Below, one piece after another: positions 22,001-34,300 of a stretch of 64,000 bases of DNA. How positions within the stretch are numbered: position 1 is the first letter of the stretch; every line of letters starts with the position of its first letter. The stretch comes from Yarrowia lipolytica. Taxonomy: Eukaryota > Ascomycota > Dipodascomycetes > Dipodascales. The notes beneath the pieces were generated by a model that was not told the origin of the DNA, made no database searches, and saw only the letters and a list, made by a program, of their open reading frames with translations. Position numbers and translations under genes: made by a program. The stretch is taken from assembly GCF_001761485.1 (NCBI RefSeq), contig NC_090771.1, forward strand, positions 2,418,001 through 2,482,000, read 5' to 3'.

Positions 22001-25000
22001 GATTCGCATCTCGTAGTTGCTGTCGAACTCGCTCTCCAAGTTTCGGTGGAAAGCATCGCCTGAGGACACACTGGACACGTGGAATTTGTGCTTGGGGAAC
22101 GAGTCGAGCAGATTGGATGACACGTTGAGAGTCGACAGGACGTTGAGGTTCCAAATCTCGTCGGGCAGCTTTCGCAAGTTGTTACTGTGCAGATCGAGGA
22201 ACTGCAGAGTGGTCAGCTGGCCGATAGAAGAAGGAAGCACACTCAGATTGTTACCGACAGCGGACAGGTAGATCAGCTTTCGCAGAGAACCAAGAGAAGA
22301 GGGCAGAGATACGAAATGGTTTTTGTCCAGCACCAGCTTCTCGAGGTTAGGAAGTCGATCGAAGAAGTTTTCCGGCAGTGTAGACAGCTTGGCCTTGGAG
22401 AGATGCAACACGGTCAAAGTATGAAGGACATTGGACACATTGACCTCGGTGAAGGGGTTTCTGTCAAAGTAGAGACACTGCAGCGACTCGAAGTTGTGCT
22501 CGTAAGATGTAATCTGGTTCTTGGAAGCATAGAGCACTTCCAGAAGAGGCAGAGATGATAGAGCATCAACGTTGTTGAGCCGGTTGTATCGAACATCCAG
22601 TTCCTTCAGTTGCACCAGATTCTTGATGTCGTTGGGCAGCTTGCTGATGTAGTTGTTGTTCAGCACCAGTCGCTCCAAGTTGACCAGCTTGGAAATGCTG
22701 GCAGGAACACTGGACAGTCGGTTGAACGAGAGATCCAGCTCAATCAGGTTGGACAGGTTGCAAACGGCCATGGGGAAGTCCGTCACATTGTTGTTAGACA
22801 GAGACAGCCGTCGCAACTGCTTCAACAAGGCCACGTTGTTGTTGATTCGAGTCAGCTGATTGCAGCTGAGATCCAGTGTCGTCAATGCAGACATTCGCTC
22901 AAACCGAATCTGAGCCACGTCCTTGATCATGTTACGACTCATATCAAGATACTCCAGGAAGACTGCATGCGAGATGTTGACCGGAAAGAACCTCGATCGG
23001 TTTCCAGAGAACCGCAGATTCTTCAGGTTAATGCAGGATTGAATAAAATCAAGCGGAATGCTGATACTGGGATTGTTGGAGACATCCAGATACTCAATCT
23101 CGTTAGAGAACTGGTAGAAGATGATTGGAATAGTCTGCAACTCTAGGTTCTGGAGATCAGCATGCACATAATCACGGGACATGATGGCCTCTTCCTCAGG
23201 AGTGAAGGTCTGGATGGAAGAGGGCAGGAAAAGGAATCGGCACAGATAACTCAAATCTTCTCTTCCAACTTCAACCAGTCGATCCTTCTCGGTGTATCCC
23301 ATGAACTCGAGTAGAATTTTCTGGTATAGCAGCGGCTTCTCCAGCAGATCGAGCACACGGGTCAAACCGCCAATGCGAACACACAGCTGGTACCCCTTGA
23401 CAGACGGCAGGAAGAACTTCTTACCGAGAATCTGAATCAACTCAGAAACAGTGGTTTCCAGGGGACACACAATGGTTCCAAAAGAGTCATCCTGTCTGAA
23501 AATACGGACAAAGTAGTTGATTGGCGGCTTTCCTGGGATGTGTGTGCTCACGTTGGTTTCCAGTCCGTACTGCTCACGGGTGGGGTCAGCGTAAGTCTCT
23601 ACTATCTCTTCAGGCTCCAGTTTCGAACCTCCGCCTGGACCAGTATCGGCGACTGCCCAAGATTCTGGCGCAGACCATTGGCCTGCATTCGTCTGGGGCG
23701 CAGTGTCATCATTTCCAATGAATGACAAATCGGTTCCTACGCCAATGACTGGAGCAGCCGTAGTGCCGGATGCATTAGCAGTGTTGACCACTGGAGTTGG
23801 AGATGCGACGCCAGACACAGAGTTGTGGTTGCTGTTGTTGGCGTTGTTGGCGTTGTTGGTGTTGTTGTTAGTACTGACGGATGAGCGGTCGCCCACCATG
23901 GGGCCACCCATGGGCCCAGAGATGCTGCCTCCGGGCAGAACAGGCATACCGGGAATGGAGTCGGCGGCCGCTGAGCCTGTTGAGGCGTGTCGGGGGAGAG
24001 CCGACGAGTTGGCAGAGCTCGAAGCGCCTCCGTCCTCGACAATGCCAGCCATGGAGTCCAGGTCAGTATCGAGATTGTAGAAGTTTGCATTGGCAAGAGA
24101 GGGTCGCTTGCTGATCATATTGAGCACCTGCTCTCGCGACGAGGAAGCCGTATGGTCACGAGACGACGAGGCCATGTGGTCACGCGACGAGGTCGACGAG
24201 TTTCTGTGCGGGTCCAGATGGGACACTGTGCTTGCTGAACGCATTGTGGGTTGTTGTTTTGGGGCATGGGGTTCCGGGACCGACGCCACAGATGCATTTC
24301 TGAACGGTTGTGCGTGGGACTCCAACGGGTTGATAGGTCCATCGAAGGTATGGCTTTTCTTCTTCTTGTCCTTGTGATCTGAGTTAGTGCTTGTGGATAA
24401 TTTTGCGCCATTGGTTTCGGATACTCACGGAAAACCTTGCCAATAATGTTCTTGGAGCTCTTCTTGGCCTTGTGTGCCAAGGCAATGAGAGTGTCGTCTT
24501 CATCTCCACTAGGCAGAGTGGAGTGAGACGTGGCTCTGTGGATGCTATTGGAGTCGTCGAAATGGTTCGACGTGGCCGCCTTGTGGAAGATTCCGTGATC
24601 AGGTTTGTTGAACGACCGAGCAGCTCGAAGCTGGTGTCCATCACCTGGGTGAGACGTTCGCTCTGTGCGTTCACGGCTGTGCTCCGACCGGCTGTCGTCA
24701 TCATCATGCTTTTTGAAGAAGAACATTGATTTGGACGGCCTCGGCAGCTTCACCTTGTGATGCTTCTTGGACGACGACGACTGACCATCGGAATCAGCGC
24801 TGGTGTCGTCAGACACAAACAGATCCATGACCTTTTGCGGGATACTCTTTTTGGAACCAGTGGAGCCGGTGGTACCCTGAGAGGCATAGGAGGGGCGTCT
24901 GTCGACGTTGGTGCTGATCGGAGTGACAGCACGCGACCCACCAGCTGAGGGTGTGTGCGTTCCTACTGGTGTGATGACAGTGGGTCGCTCTGGGGGAGGC

Positions 25001-25978
25001 CGTTGCCCTGGTGGAGGAGGTCCTGGAGCTGAGCGGGTCAGAGATGCATTTGCTCGAGCGTGAGGATCGAGGGTGGAGTAGAGAGGGTCATCGATTGACG
25101 AGTTGTTGTTGCCGTGGCCGGGTTCCCATTTCGGTGCAAACTCGTAGTCCGGATCGATGCCTGTGAATGCTGTTCGGGAGGTGGGGGATGGGGGGAGTTC
25201 ATCATGATCGTAGGAGTTGGATGTGGGCGAAACTCCGTCGTTGGAGAATGCGTTGAGGCTGGGTTAGTAGGGAACTACTCGCCAAATTTCAGGAGTAAAC
25301 AAGTGCTGTACCAATGTCAGAAGTTCTAGTGTCATCGAAGGATGGCTGAGAGATTGCCCCCGAGACAGTACTTCAGGGTAGGCAACGAATGAACAGAAAA
25401 CAGCAGATGAGTAGCAAAAAGAATTTACCAGTAACTGTCAGCGACTACAGACACCAGCAGCCAGATTGGCATCAACACCACTCCGCCCTCATCGCCACTG
25501 GGGCCTGTAGCTGTGATGAGCCAAATACAGCAGAAGCGGCGTCAGAACAATGAGAAACAGCCGGCTGGTCGAAATACCTCCCACAGAATCAGTACCACTC
25601 CCTGTGAGACCAGTCAATCAAACAAAGGCACAGCTTTTGTCGTCGTTCAATGGCTTTTCTGCCTTCCCAGCAATTGCCACAGATGTGGCCCTAAACAGAG
25701 CCACAGGTCGGTTAACAAGCTAGTGACACGGACTGGAGCTGTGTCGAGCTGATCCGGTTCGTCTCGTTTAACACCTTGCAGTTGCTACGACCGTTCAATC
25801 GACACGTGTCTGGCCTGGTCTGCGGCTCTCTGGTTCGTTCATCTCTCTGTGGCACTATGATGCACGGGCTCAATTGTGTGGATAGCGCGCAAATCCGCCT
25901 GAGACACCGTCGGGTCCGTTGTACTCACCGGTTCCAACCCTCGCGAGGCTGGCTGTTGCCGATATCGAGTGGGTCCAT
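19100..25978 (-). CDS. CYR1: Adenylate cyclase Cyr1 (three exons)
   Basis: Fungal adenylate cyclase making cAMP for the Ras/PKA pathway. My model joins exons 25978-25929, 25258-24429 and 24378-19100, giving 2052 residues. Both introns have GTGAGT donors, and their acceptors read TACTAACCCAG and CACTAACTCAG. Reading frames join exactly (CG+C, then C+AT). The N-terminus is long, disordered and Pro/Ser/Asn-rich. A Ras-associating domain (NYFVRIFRQDDSF, about 570-680) is followed by more than 20 leucine-rich repeats (about 700-1280). A PP2C-like domain (about 1350-1600) comes next. The class III cyclase domain starts VFTDIKNSTLLWE near 1666, with its two metal-binding Asp residues in FTDI and TEGDAFMV. 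A C-terminal region for cyclase-associated protein follows. The order matches Cyr1 of other yeasts. Reading either long frame alone would give a truncated protein. Confidence 0.93.
24379..24428 (-). other. CYR1 intron 2 (50 nt)
   Basis: The donor GTGAGTAT and branch/acceptor CACTAACTCAG lie only 50 nt apart. Removing it restores the frame between the N-terminal Ser-rich exon and the exon with the Ras-associating and cyclase domains. At 50 nt it is near the lower size limit for introns. Confidence 0.88.
25259..25928 (-). other. CYR1 intron 1 (670 nt)
   Basis: The donor GTGAGTAC follows codon 16 plus two bases, and the acceptor is TACTAACCCAG. No gene or repeat is recognisable inside. A long intron placed just after the start codon is usual in this yeast. 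Confidence 0.85.
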
Positions 25979-28185
25979 TTGTGCGGACAAGTCGTATGCC
26001 GGTGACTATGTCGACATGCACGGAATGGGAGTAGTTAATTTGTTTTGCAGGCAACGAGTACCGTGAACCTTAATCTGAGCCTACGACTGTAGCGAGTGGG
26101 TTGAGAAGCGCCAGGAGTAATGGGGGGGAATTCACATGAAATCGAATAAAAGGATTGTAAAAGAAATAAAAAAGGGAGTGGATTTGGGCGAGAAAATATA
26201 CTGTTTATTAATCCTCACTCTGCCTCGCGAAACGGGCCCCATAACTCCCACAAACCTGCACCGCCTACAAGGCACAAACGGTGCAGCTAACATGTGATGA
26301 CAGGAGAAAAGATGATGTATAGAAGAGTCTATAAAAAGGAGTGCGTAAAAAAAATGACGGGGAAAAAAAAGCCTGTACAAGTGCTGTACAGTACTGTAAA
26401 AAGGGGCATGAGGGTGGGTGTCTTGTACCGTATTGTACACACAGTACAAGCACATTTATCATCCACATAAACGCCTCAGATAGATATCAGATCTTTCTAT
26501 TGCAATATATATATATCTCATTTATGAACCTCGCCTAGTAGCTTGGAACCTACACGTGGCACACACTCACCAACAAACAACAAACGAAGGGTGTCTTGGT
26601 CTTGTTTTTTTTGTGAGTGGGTGACCAACAAGTCCATCCGTATCTCGTATCGAGTATGTGTGTGTGTGTGCATGTTGGGCAAGATGGGAGTGTGAAAGTT
26701 GCCAAAGTTGAGAGCATGCCTGGTTGGCCAAGAACAAGGAGGGCCATTGTAGGACTATAAAGGGCGGTGAATTAATCGACACAAAGACCGCTACTTGTAG
26801 GGCCTTGGTCGCGGCGCACGAAGATCCCGATTCGGCCTTGCTGCTGCTGCTTTTCTTACCCACAAAAAGAAACCCTGGAGAGAGAGAGATGTGTTTGTTT
26901 CGACTGTACCTCAACCTCAAGCTTCACACCTCAGACCTGAAAGGCTGCTAAAATTGAGACGGGAAACCGAAGGGTGGGGATGTGCAAGTAAGGGTCTTTT
27001 CTGCTGCAAATATGGGGGCGGCAGGCGATAATTTAAGAATCCGAGTGGGATAATATCTGGGTAAAAGGCTGCGGAAATGTCGCCAAAACCAGGACAAACC
27101 GGGGGATTATCCGCACAATTGTATACGCTCTGTAGACCCTGCTGGACGTGATCACATGGCCCAGGGCCGGGATCGTGGACAAGCGGAATATATGTAAGCA
27201 CAGGGATTGACTTGGCACGTGTGGATCAAGAAAGCAACAAACGACAATCAGCGCGCATGACACTCTTGGTTCATCCGTAGGTCCTGTTCTAGACCCCAAG
27301 CTGTCTCAAAACGGACACGCTGTTTCACATTGAACGACAAAATCGCGTTCATGGTGATATTAACGAAAATTTGCGCGGCTATCAGCACTGTAGTACAAGT
27401 ACGGTACGATACAGTACCGGTAAGCGGAACCAACGAGCCGTATTTATACTACAGTATGATTACTGTAGTGTTGTTGACTGTATTCAGACACTAAGGATAC
27501 TAATTACTATTTGTAGTACATACAGCAGATGGATAAGACAGCCTAAAGTAAAGTACGAGTACGAGTACGAGGAAAGGAAGTCAGCTTCTATGTCTAGGTA
27601 GATGGAAAGAGGAACTATCTCTGTAAGACTTGAATGAGACATAAGAGGCAGTGAAGAATAAATCGTTGGGGTTCTTTTGTTACTTCTGTTGGCTTCTCAC
27701 ATGCCTCTACTTGTAGTATGTACATACTGTACGAGTAGGAGTATCGGAATATATGTACTGCAGTGACCTTCCCTTTATCTACCCCTACTGTTTAGAATCA
27801 TTTGGAGGTGTTGAGGTGATTCTGTAGACTGTGCCTTGGGGATAGTTCTATTTTGGCTTCCTTCACATCCACTGGTTTCAAGTACAAATACGAGTCGACT
27901 GCTACGCTGGCTCCACCTCTAGAGTCTTCTTCGCACAATCCTCATTAGTTTTTACAATCATTCTCGTATAATATGAGAAGCACAGATGGTATATTTTCCA
28001 AAAAAAAGCACTCGCCCTTAACCTGTGGTGGCTGTAGGTATCTTCTTTATTCTTCGTCTCTCTCTTGCACATCAGTACAGAATGCACGGTAGCTCATATC
28101 ATGACTACACAAGCCATTAACCACAGCCAAGTCCATTAATACTGAACGCGGCCAGCGTTCCCATTCCCATTACCTATAAATAATC
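25979..28185. other. intergenic, 2.2 kb, CYR1 promoter
   Basis: This holds the CYR1 promoter and 5' leader (left part) and the 3' region of the Rab gene (right part). No supported gene. Features seen: a TG dinucleotide run near 26658, and a GTACGA repeat at 27551-27572 (AAGTACGAGTACGAGTACGA). Many TACTGTA/TACAGTA motifs occur between 27400 and 27760. Short frames on both strands appear random. Confidence 0.5.
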
Positions 28186-29121
28186 CTAATAACAGCATCC
28201 CGATTTCGTCTGCTGGGCTACATCTACCCTCGAGTCTGCCCCTCGCCCATCTAACTCAATGGGTTCCTGTTCCACTGTACTTGGGCGTCGTAGCAGCGGC
28301 GTGTTCGAGTTCTTGCGGGAACTAGACCTTCCGCCACTCTCTTCTTTATCCTGCTGGTCCTTCTTGATCTCCTCCTCACCAGCTCTGTTTGCAAAAAACC
28401 TCGATAACGCAGAGAAACCCTTTTTGGAATCCTTCTTCCTGCTTTTTTTCGTCGACCGGTCCCACCGCGGAACGTCTCCATATTGTACACCGCTGTTCAT
28501 GTCCTCTGGATCGATTTCGCCCAGCTCAATCTTGGTCAGGAGCTGAGCAGCCACTTTGTCGAACAAATCCTCAATGCCTTTGCCGGATTTGGCCGAACAA
28601 GTGGTGACTGTGATGTCGGGATTCGACTGTGAAAAGGTGCGCACTTCGGCTGGAGGGACGATCCACGTTCTATCTGCCTCCTCAATCAAATCAGCTTTGT
28701 TTCCACATGCAACCATAGTCACTTGAGGAGATGTGAGGCTTCTAACGTCCTGAATGAACTCGGCAAGTTGTCTGAAAGTGGAACGGTTCACCGTATCGTA
28801 TACTAGAACCACTCCTGCGGCTCCTCGGTAGTAACTACGGGTCAGCGCTCGAAACCGCTCCTGTCCAGCAGTGTCCCATAGCTGCAGCTTGATTCTGGTC
28901 AGGTTGGACCCTGAGCCCACACGGACGATTTTGGAAGCAAACTCCACGCCTATCGTTTGCGAAGAAGACACCTTCCATTCGCCCTTGACGAATCTGTGCA
29001 TGATACATGACTTTCCACACCCAGAGGGGCCCAGGAGAATCACTTTGGCAATATAGTCATAGCGAAGGTCAGAGTCAAAGTCCGAAGCGTCGGTCGAATT
29101 CGACGTTGAATTTGAAGGCAT
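28186..29121 (-). CDS. Rab4-like small GTPase with extended tail
   Basis: Rab-family GTPase of 311 residues. Motifs: P-loop GPSGCGKS, IGVEFASKIV effector region, LQLWDTAGQERFRALTRSYY (switch II), GNKADL and TTCSAKSGKG. The C-terminal GCCY fits geranylgeranylation by the Rab system. IGVEF.SKI and SYYRGAAGVVLVYD resemble Rab4 and the related fission-yeast Ypt4, which act in endosomal recycling. S. cerevisiae lacks a clear Rab4. The hypervariable tail is unusually long, about 110 residues between the G domain and the Cys motif, rich in Lys, Ser and Glu with several basic clusters. The ATG at 29121 gives a Ser/Asp-rich 20-residue N-terminal extension. Assignment to Rab4 rather than Rab2/14 is by eye. 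Confidence 0.82.
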   Translation of the reverse strand: MPSNSTSNSTDASDFDSDLRYDYIAKVILLGPSGCGKSCIMHRFVKGEWKVSSSQTIGVEFASKIVRVGSGSNLTRIKLQLWDTAGQERFRALTRSYYRGAAGVVLVYDTVNRSTFRQLAEFIQDVRSLTSPQVTMVACGNKADLIEEADRTWIVPPAEVRTFSQSNPDITVTTCSAKSGKGIEDLFDKVAAQLLTKIELGEIDPEDMNSGVQYGDVPRWDRSTKKSRKKDSKKGFSALSRFFANRAGEEEIKKDQQDKEESGGRSSSRKNSNTPLLRRPSTVEQEPIELDGRGADSRVDVAQQTKSGCCY

Positions 29122-31395
29122 GTTTGCGATCGTTCTGGCAGTTTTGTGTTGGTTTCGGGTCGAGTATGTTGCCGTCCACTTTTGTTGTGATGCTGTCGTG
29201 ATGTTGTCGTGTGTGGCGTGTGTTGCTCGGTTACCTGGTTTACCGCTGGTCTAGGGAATGAAACTCCTCGTTGCAGCTGAAACAGAATAAAACACAGTCG
29301 TACCACGCTCAACCACCTTGATATGCTGTTGTCAAGGTCGGTTCTCTTTTCCTCCAATTTTTTTTGCAATCTCGCACACTACCGCGAGCTAAGGTGAATT
29401 AGACGTGCATGTGGGGGGATCGTCATGTAATAGATGATAGGGGCTAGTTGGGCTCACGTGACTGTGATTATAAAAAAACATATATCGACGAGGTTGCTGG
29501 GTTGAGCTGAATTCAAATATGTGGTCCATTTCGCCCCAACCCCTCTCTATCGATTACCATGCCCTTCTCATGTCATATTGAAGACGCATAAGGCTTAGCG
29601 TCAAAATAAACTTCCTACTTTACGGATAGGAGAAAAACGAAGACATACGGAAGTCCCAGTAACATGACCAATAATGATGATATCGAGATGATCAAAATGC
29701 CAAATACATCACAGGGGTATTCGACACTTATATAGACCCCCTGTTATTACCCTAACCCACCACAAATACCTGTTAGTGTCCCTATCACCAGCCAATCAAA
29801 CTTCAATACACCAAATGACAGCACCACTATACATGTCACTTATAGGTCGTGTGCCGAGAGCAAGAGCAAGATGGTATATCACGTGACTGAAGGAAGCGTC
29901 AGCAACAGAAGAACTCATCTTTGAGCTTGGTACTTTACTCACGTCTTTTGGGGTGCTGTTGGTTAGGGTTTGGTGATGTTGGAGGTTGGTGGTTAGGGGT
30001 ACAGTAGTTGGTACGACTCATTTGACTGATAATTAGTGGTGACCAAGTGAATATACTCTGCGGTTGAGGGTTTGGAGTACAAGTACTGTAGTTGGAGCTA
30101 TCTGCTGGTTACTTTTACATTTGTTTGATATTGGGGTGAACTTCGGCGTGTGCTCTGTGCAGTATGTTAGCATCAGGATGTTAAGACCAATGTTGAGTAT
30201 AACTCAGCGAAGAGCCGGGTGGGGTTAGATTTGAGGTCATAGCCATGCTCAATGGAAGAAGGGGATTTGATTGATACCGCTAACAGGTGTTTCATCACTT
30301 TTTCCACTATTATGACATGCTCAAAAAGCTCTTCTTAAACAGTCAATTTTGGATGTGTATATCATTACAAGATGGTAATGTACTTGTGTAAGTATTGAAT
30401 TTGGGGGAAAAAGGACACAATAAATTCAATCAAATCAACAAAACCAGTCAAATCAACAGATTCTCACCAAAATTGACCTTTAAGAGAACAAATACAACAG
30501 CCCATGGCAAACCACGCACCTTTAGCCACCAACAGCCTTGTAGACCCGATTCCAAGCCGTCTGATCCATGTTCAATTACCCGCTTAAAATTGAAAAGTGT
30601 CACTGAAAAATGCCAAGATCGGCCCAAGAACAAGCCCTTCAAAAGCCCATTCTCGGCAAACGACGGCAAAGCCATCATAGTATCACGTGACCCAACTCCC
30701 AACCCCGATCACATGACCTGCTTCCCCACAAAACCACCGTCCGCACATGTACAAGTACTGTACGCTTTGTGGCATCCGAGAAATGCCGCTGGAGTTGAGA
30801 GTATGTGCAGTGTGCATGTCCCCACAATAGGTCCGGCGGGTAAGAGTGTAAAAAGCCGGTGGACGTATGGAGATACAAGTAGGAGGTGCCACGTGATGAA
30901 TAAACCGCGAAATACATATATATGGAATTAGTTCCCTAACCCTGGCGGTAATGGTCTTCCATTTTGTCTCGGCTTTATGAATGATTCCGTATCGCAATGT
31001 ACCTGAAATCCATGTTTGGATCTGTTCTACCATGCTGCAACCCTAACCACTATTTGTCACGGGAGGTCCCGAAGGTGTGAACCTAATCAACTTCCAAACT
31101 GTGGGAGTGGTTGGAATGAAGAGGGGTAAAATGTGTGTTATTGGGGGGTTTTTGAGACTAAAAAACACATAAAATGATAATAACATCTGTATATATCTCT
31201 TGTTCAAACCTTTAGCTTCGAATCGCCTTTGAAACCGTCTCAAATACCTCGTTCTGCGGTCGGCCGACACAAGGCCGAACAGAGTTTTTCAACTGAGCCC
31301 GGGTAAGTTAGCATCCCGACTTTTCACTTAGGGAGAGCGGGATCCTATTCCATTCTTGACATCTCTGATCTGTGATCTGTGGAACCATTATCGAC
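29122..31395. other. intergenic, 2.3 kb, Rab4-like / CLU1 divergent promoters
   Basis: No supported gene. The longest open frame (30395-30931, +) begins with TTG, has no domain and low-complexity content, and is rejected. A TCACGTGA box lies near 29455 and another CACGTGAC near 30684. The stretch 29940-30010 is GT-rich (GGTTAGGG/GGTTGGTGG) but does not match the 10-bp telomere repeat of this species. Confidence 0.45.
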
Positions 31396-34300
31396 ATGAC
31401 TTCAGAACAAGAGGAGGTTTCTAGTGAGTATGACGACGGAGTGAAGCCGGAGACATTGAGAGCAACCGCCAGGGAATTGCAAGCGACACAACCGAACGAG
31501 ACAGTCCAGTGCGACAGACAGATCAATGCTGGATCATTTTCACCCCAGATTTTGTGTTGATTTCTGGGCGACCATTTGTGTTATTGCTTCGGCTGCTGAC
31601 GTCCTATGTAACGAACCAAGCAGCGACACTATCACAAGGGGTGCACCGTGGGTCGTGTGCGATGAAAATGGACCTTTGACATTATTTTCCCCACACAGCC
31701 GACATTGCCCTCAATGAGAGAACATGGACGACGGAACACAAGACGACAGTAGTTGCAAATGGTGGTGCTAGACTCGAAACTTTATGATACTGGACACTAG
31801 TTGCGCTTCTGATCTGGCGACAATGATGCTTTTGGCAATGCTGACCGCACTGTGACGATTTTTGCTCTATGGTGATAGGACAATTTTTAGTCCCATAGTT
31901 GAGTCAAACTCAGTAGCGTTGTTGAGTCTAAGTGCGGATCTCAGTTTAAATCACCAAGTCTTTAATCACCTCAATATCGTGCTGTTTAGCTGAGCTAAGC
32001 TGCCAATTTGTTCTCGGCCATTTTTAGACTGAATTTCGGTCTAGCAGATGTCTTCAGAGCTGCGGCGTGGCCACTCAAGAGCTGTGTACCGTTCTGAACA
32101 AGCTCAGTTTGGCAATGTCATAGCTGAAACCAAATTGAGAGAGACAGTTTCACAAGAGCGTTCAACAACTCTTCCGCAATAGAATCTCTGAACGTGTCCC
32201 ACAAGCTGATGGCTTATCTGATCTGTCTACTCACTACTATGAGACGCTTTTTTGGTACCAGGCTCAACCTCTCTGTCAGTCCCCGCTCGCCTGTTCATAT
32301 AACTATGCTCAACTCGGTGTGCACTCAATTTGTTCGCTTCCGTACTAACCCAGTCCTCACCCTCCAAGTCACCTTTCCCGACCCGGAGCTCCCTCCCCTG
32401 TCCCTCACCGTCTCTCCCGAAGAGTCTGTGCAGGAAATTCGAAACTACATTCGAGACGCCTTTGTCCAGGAGCGATGCATCACTTCCTTCACCCTGAACC
32501 TCAACGGTCAGCCTATTGACGGATTTGAGAGCCTTGCTGAGATTGAAGGTCTCGAGTCTGGTGCTACCATCGAGCTCACCAACGCTCCCTACAACGAGCA
32601 TGAGGCCCGTCTGCATGTGATCCGAGTGCGAGAGCTAGCTGGCTTTTCCAACAACTCCCACGCCGCTGTGGGCCAGGATGCCGGTATGACCGCCTTCAAC
32701 CGAACCGAGGGCATCGACAAGACCCCCAAGGACTACATGCAGGAGGTTGTCGAGACCAAGGCCCAGAAGGAGGCTAAGGCCAAGCTCAAGGCCGAGCAGA
32801 AGAAGGCCAAGGCTGCTGCCAAGGCCGAGGCTCTGGCCAAGAACGAGGAAGTGTCTGAGGACGAGGAATCGGAGCCTGAGGATGACACTCCCATGAAGCA
32901 GTCCACCCAGGTTCTTGAGGAGAACTCTCCCATGCACGGCTTCAAACTCGAGGAGTCCAAGTCTCTGCAAGAGCTGTTCCCCGACCGACAGAACCTGCCT
33001 GCTCCCGCTCTGCTGTCTCTCCACCTCTCACACTGGAACCCCCCCACCCAGGCCCAGCAGCTCAACGGCGAGCTTCTGTATCTCCAGTGCGCCACTCTGG
33101 AGGGCGAGTCGTACCAGATTGTGGCACACACCAACGGTTTCTACGTTGCCAACTCCACTCTGGGCTCTTTCGACCCCTCTCCCAAGCCTCTGATGGTCAA
33201 GACCAAGGCCAAGAAGCAGAACGGCGGCAAGAAGGGCGGCAAGAAGACTGAGACCGAGATCTCCTACGTGCCCATCACCACCGAAAACATGCACCACTCT
33301 CTCTACGACCTGCTGGTGTCTCTGTCCGACAAGTTTGCTAAGAAGATTGCCTCCAACTACGCTGAGCTCAACGCCGCTGGTATGCTCTCCGTTGTGCCCC
33401 CCACCAACTGCTTCCTGGCCAACCCCTGGCTCACCAAGCCCGCCGGTTTCCGACGACCCGATATGGCCCGAAACCAGGAGCTGCTGTCCCTCAAGAACCT
33501 CGAGGGCCAGGACGATACACGAGAGTGGTCCGAGGACCTGCAGTCGCTCAAGGAGCTGCCCCGAGAGACCATCAATGACCGGGTGGTGCGGGAGCGACAT
33601 CTCAACAAGACCTACTTTGACTTCACTGAGGCTGCTGTCGCCGGTGCCGTCCAGGTTGTCCATGGCGAGATTCAGCCCATCAATCCCTCTGAGCCCGAGG
33701 CCTCCCACATCTTCCTCCACAAGGGTATCTTCTACTCTGTTGGCGCCGACGGATCTGGCACTTATGCCGAGATTGGAGGCGACGAGGCTGCTCGAGTGGC
33801 CTCCGCCAAGGACCTCCAGGCTGTCCAGCAGCTTGTGCAGTTTGACTTCCCCGAGATTGCCTCTCTGTGCACCACTGTGGTGGACTACCAGGGCAAGCGA
33901 ATTGTCTGCCAGTCCCCTGTCCCCGGTATCTTCAGACAGCCCGAGAACGCCCCTCCTCAGGTCAAGTACGGCTCTGTCGAGGGTGCTGAGGAGATTGCCT
34001 CCGAGCAGGAGTTCGGAGACGCCTTCAAGCCCATCGCTGCTGCCTTCCGACTCAAGACCCACACAGTCAAGGACGCCAACAAGGAGCACTCTCTGCACCT
34101 GGCTTCCGACTGTAAGGGTCTTGCCGGTACTGACGGTCGAAAGTACCTGCTTGATCTCTACCGACTTGCTCCCGTCGACATTGCCTTCCTCGATGCCAAC
34201 CCCTCGTACCCTCACCAGCTTGCTCTGCTGCGATTCGAGGCTGTCGAGGCCTACTTCCGACACCAGGTTCGAGCCGAGATCAAGAAGCAGTCTCTGGATG

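Noticed and set aside
29940-30010. GT-rich stretch suspected to be telomeric
   Set aside because: It has GGTTAGGG and GGTTGG words but no tandem GGGTTAGTCA unit, so it is only GT-rich intergenic sequence.
30395-30931. 178-codon frame on the plus strand between the Rab and CLU1 genes
   Set aside because: It starts with TTG, has no recognisable motif or splice signals, and its composition is like the surrounding intergenic DNA.
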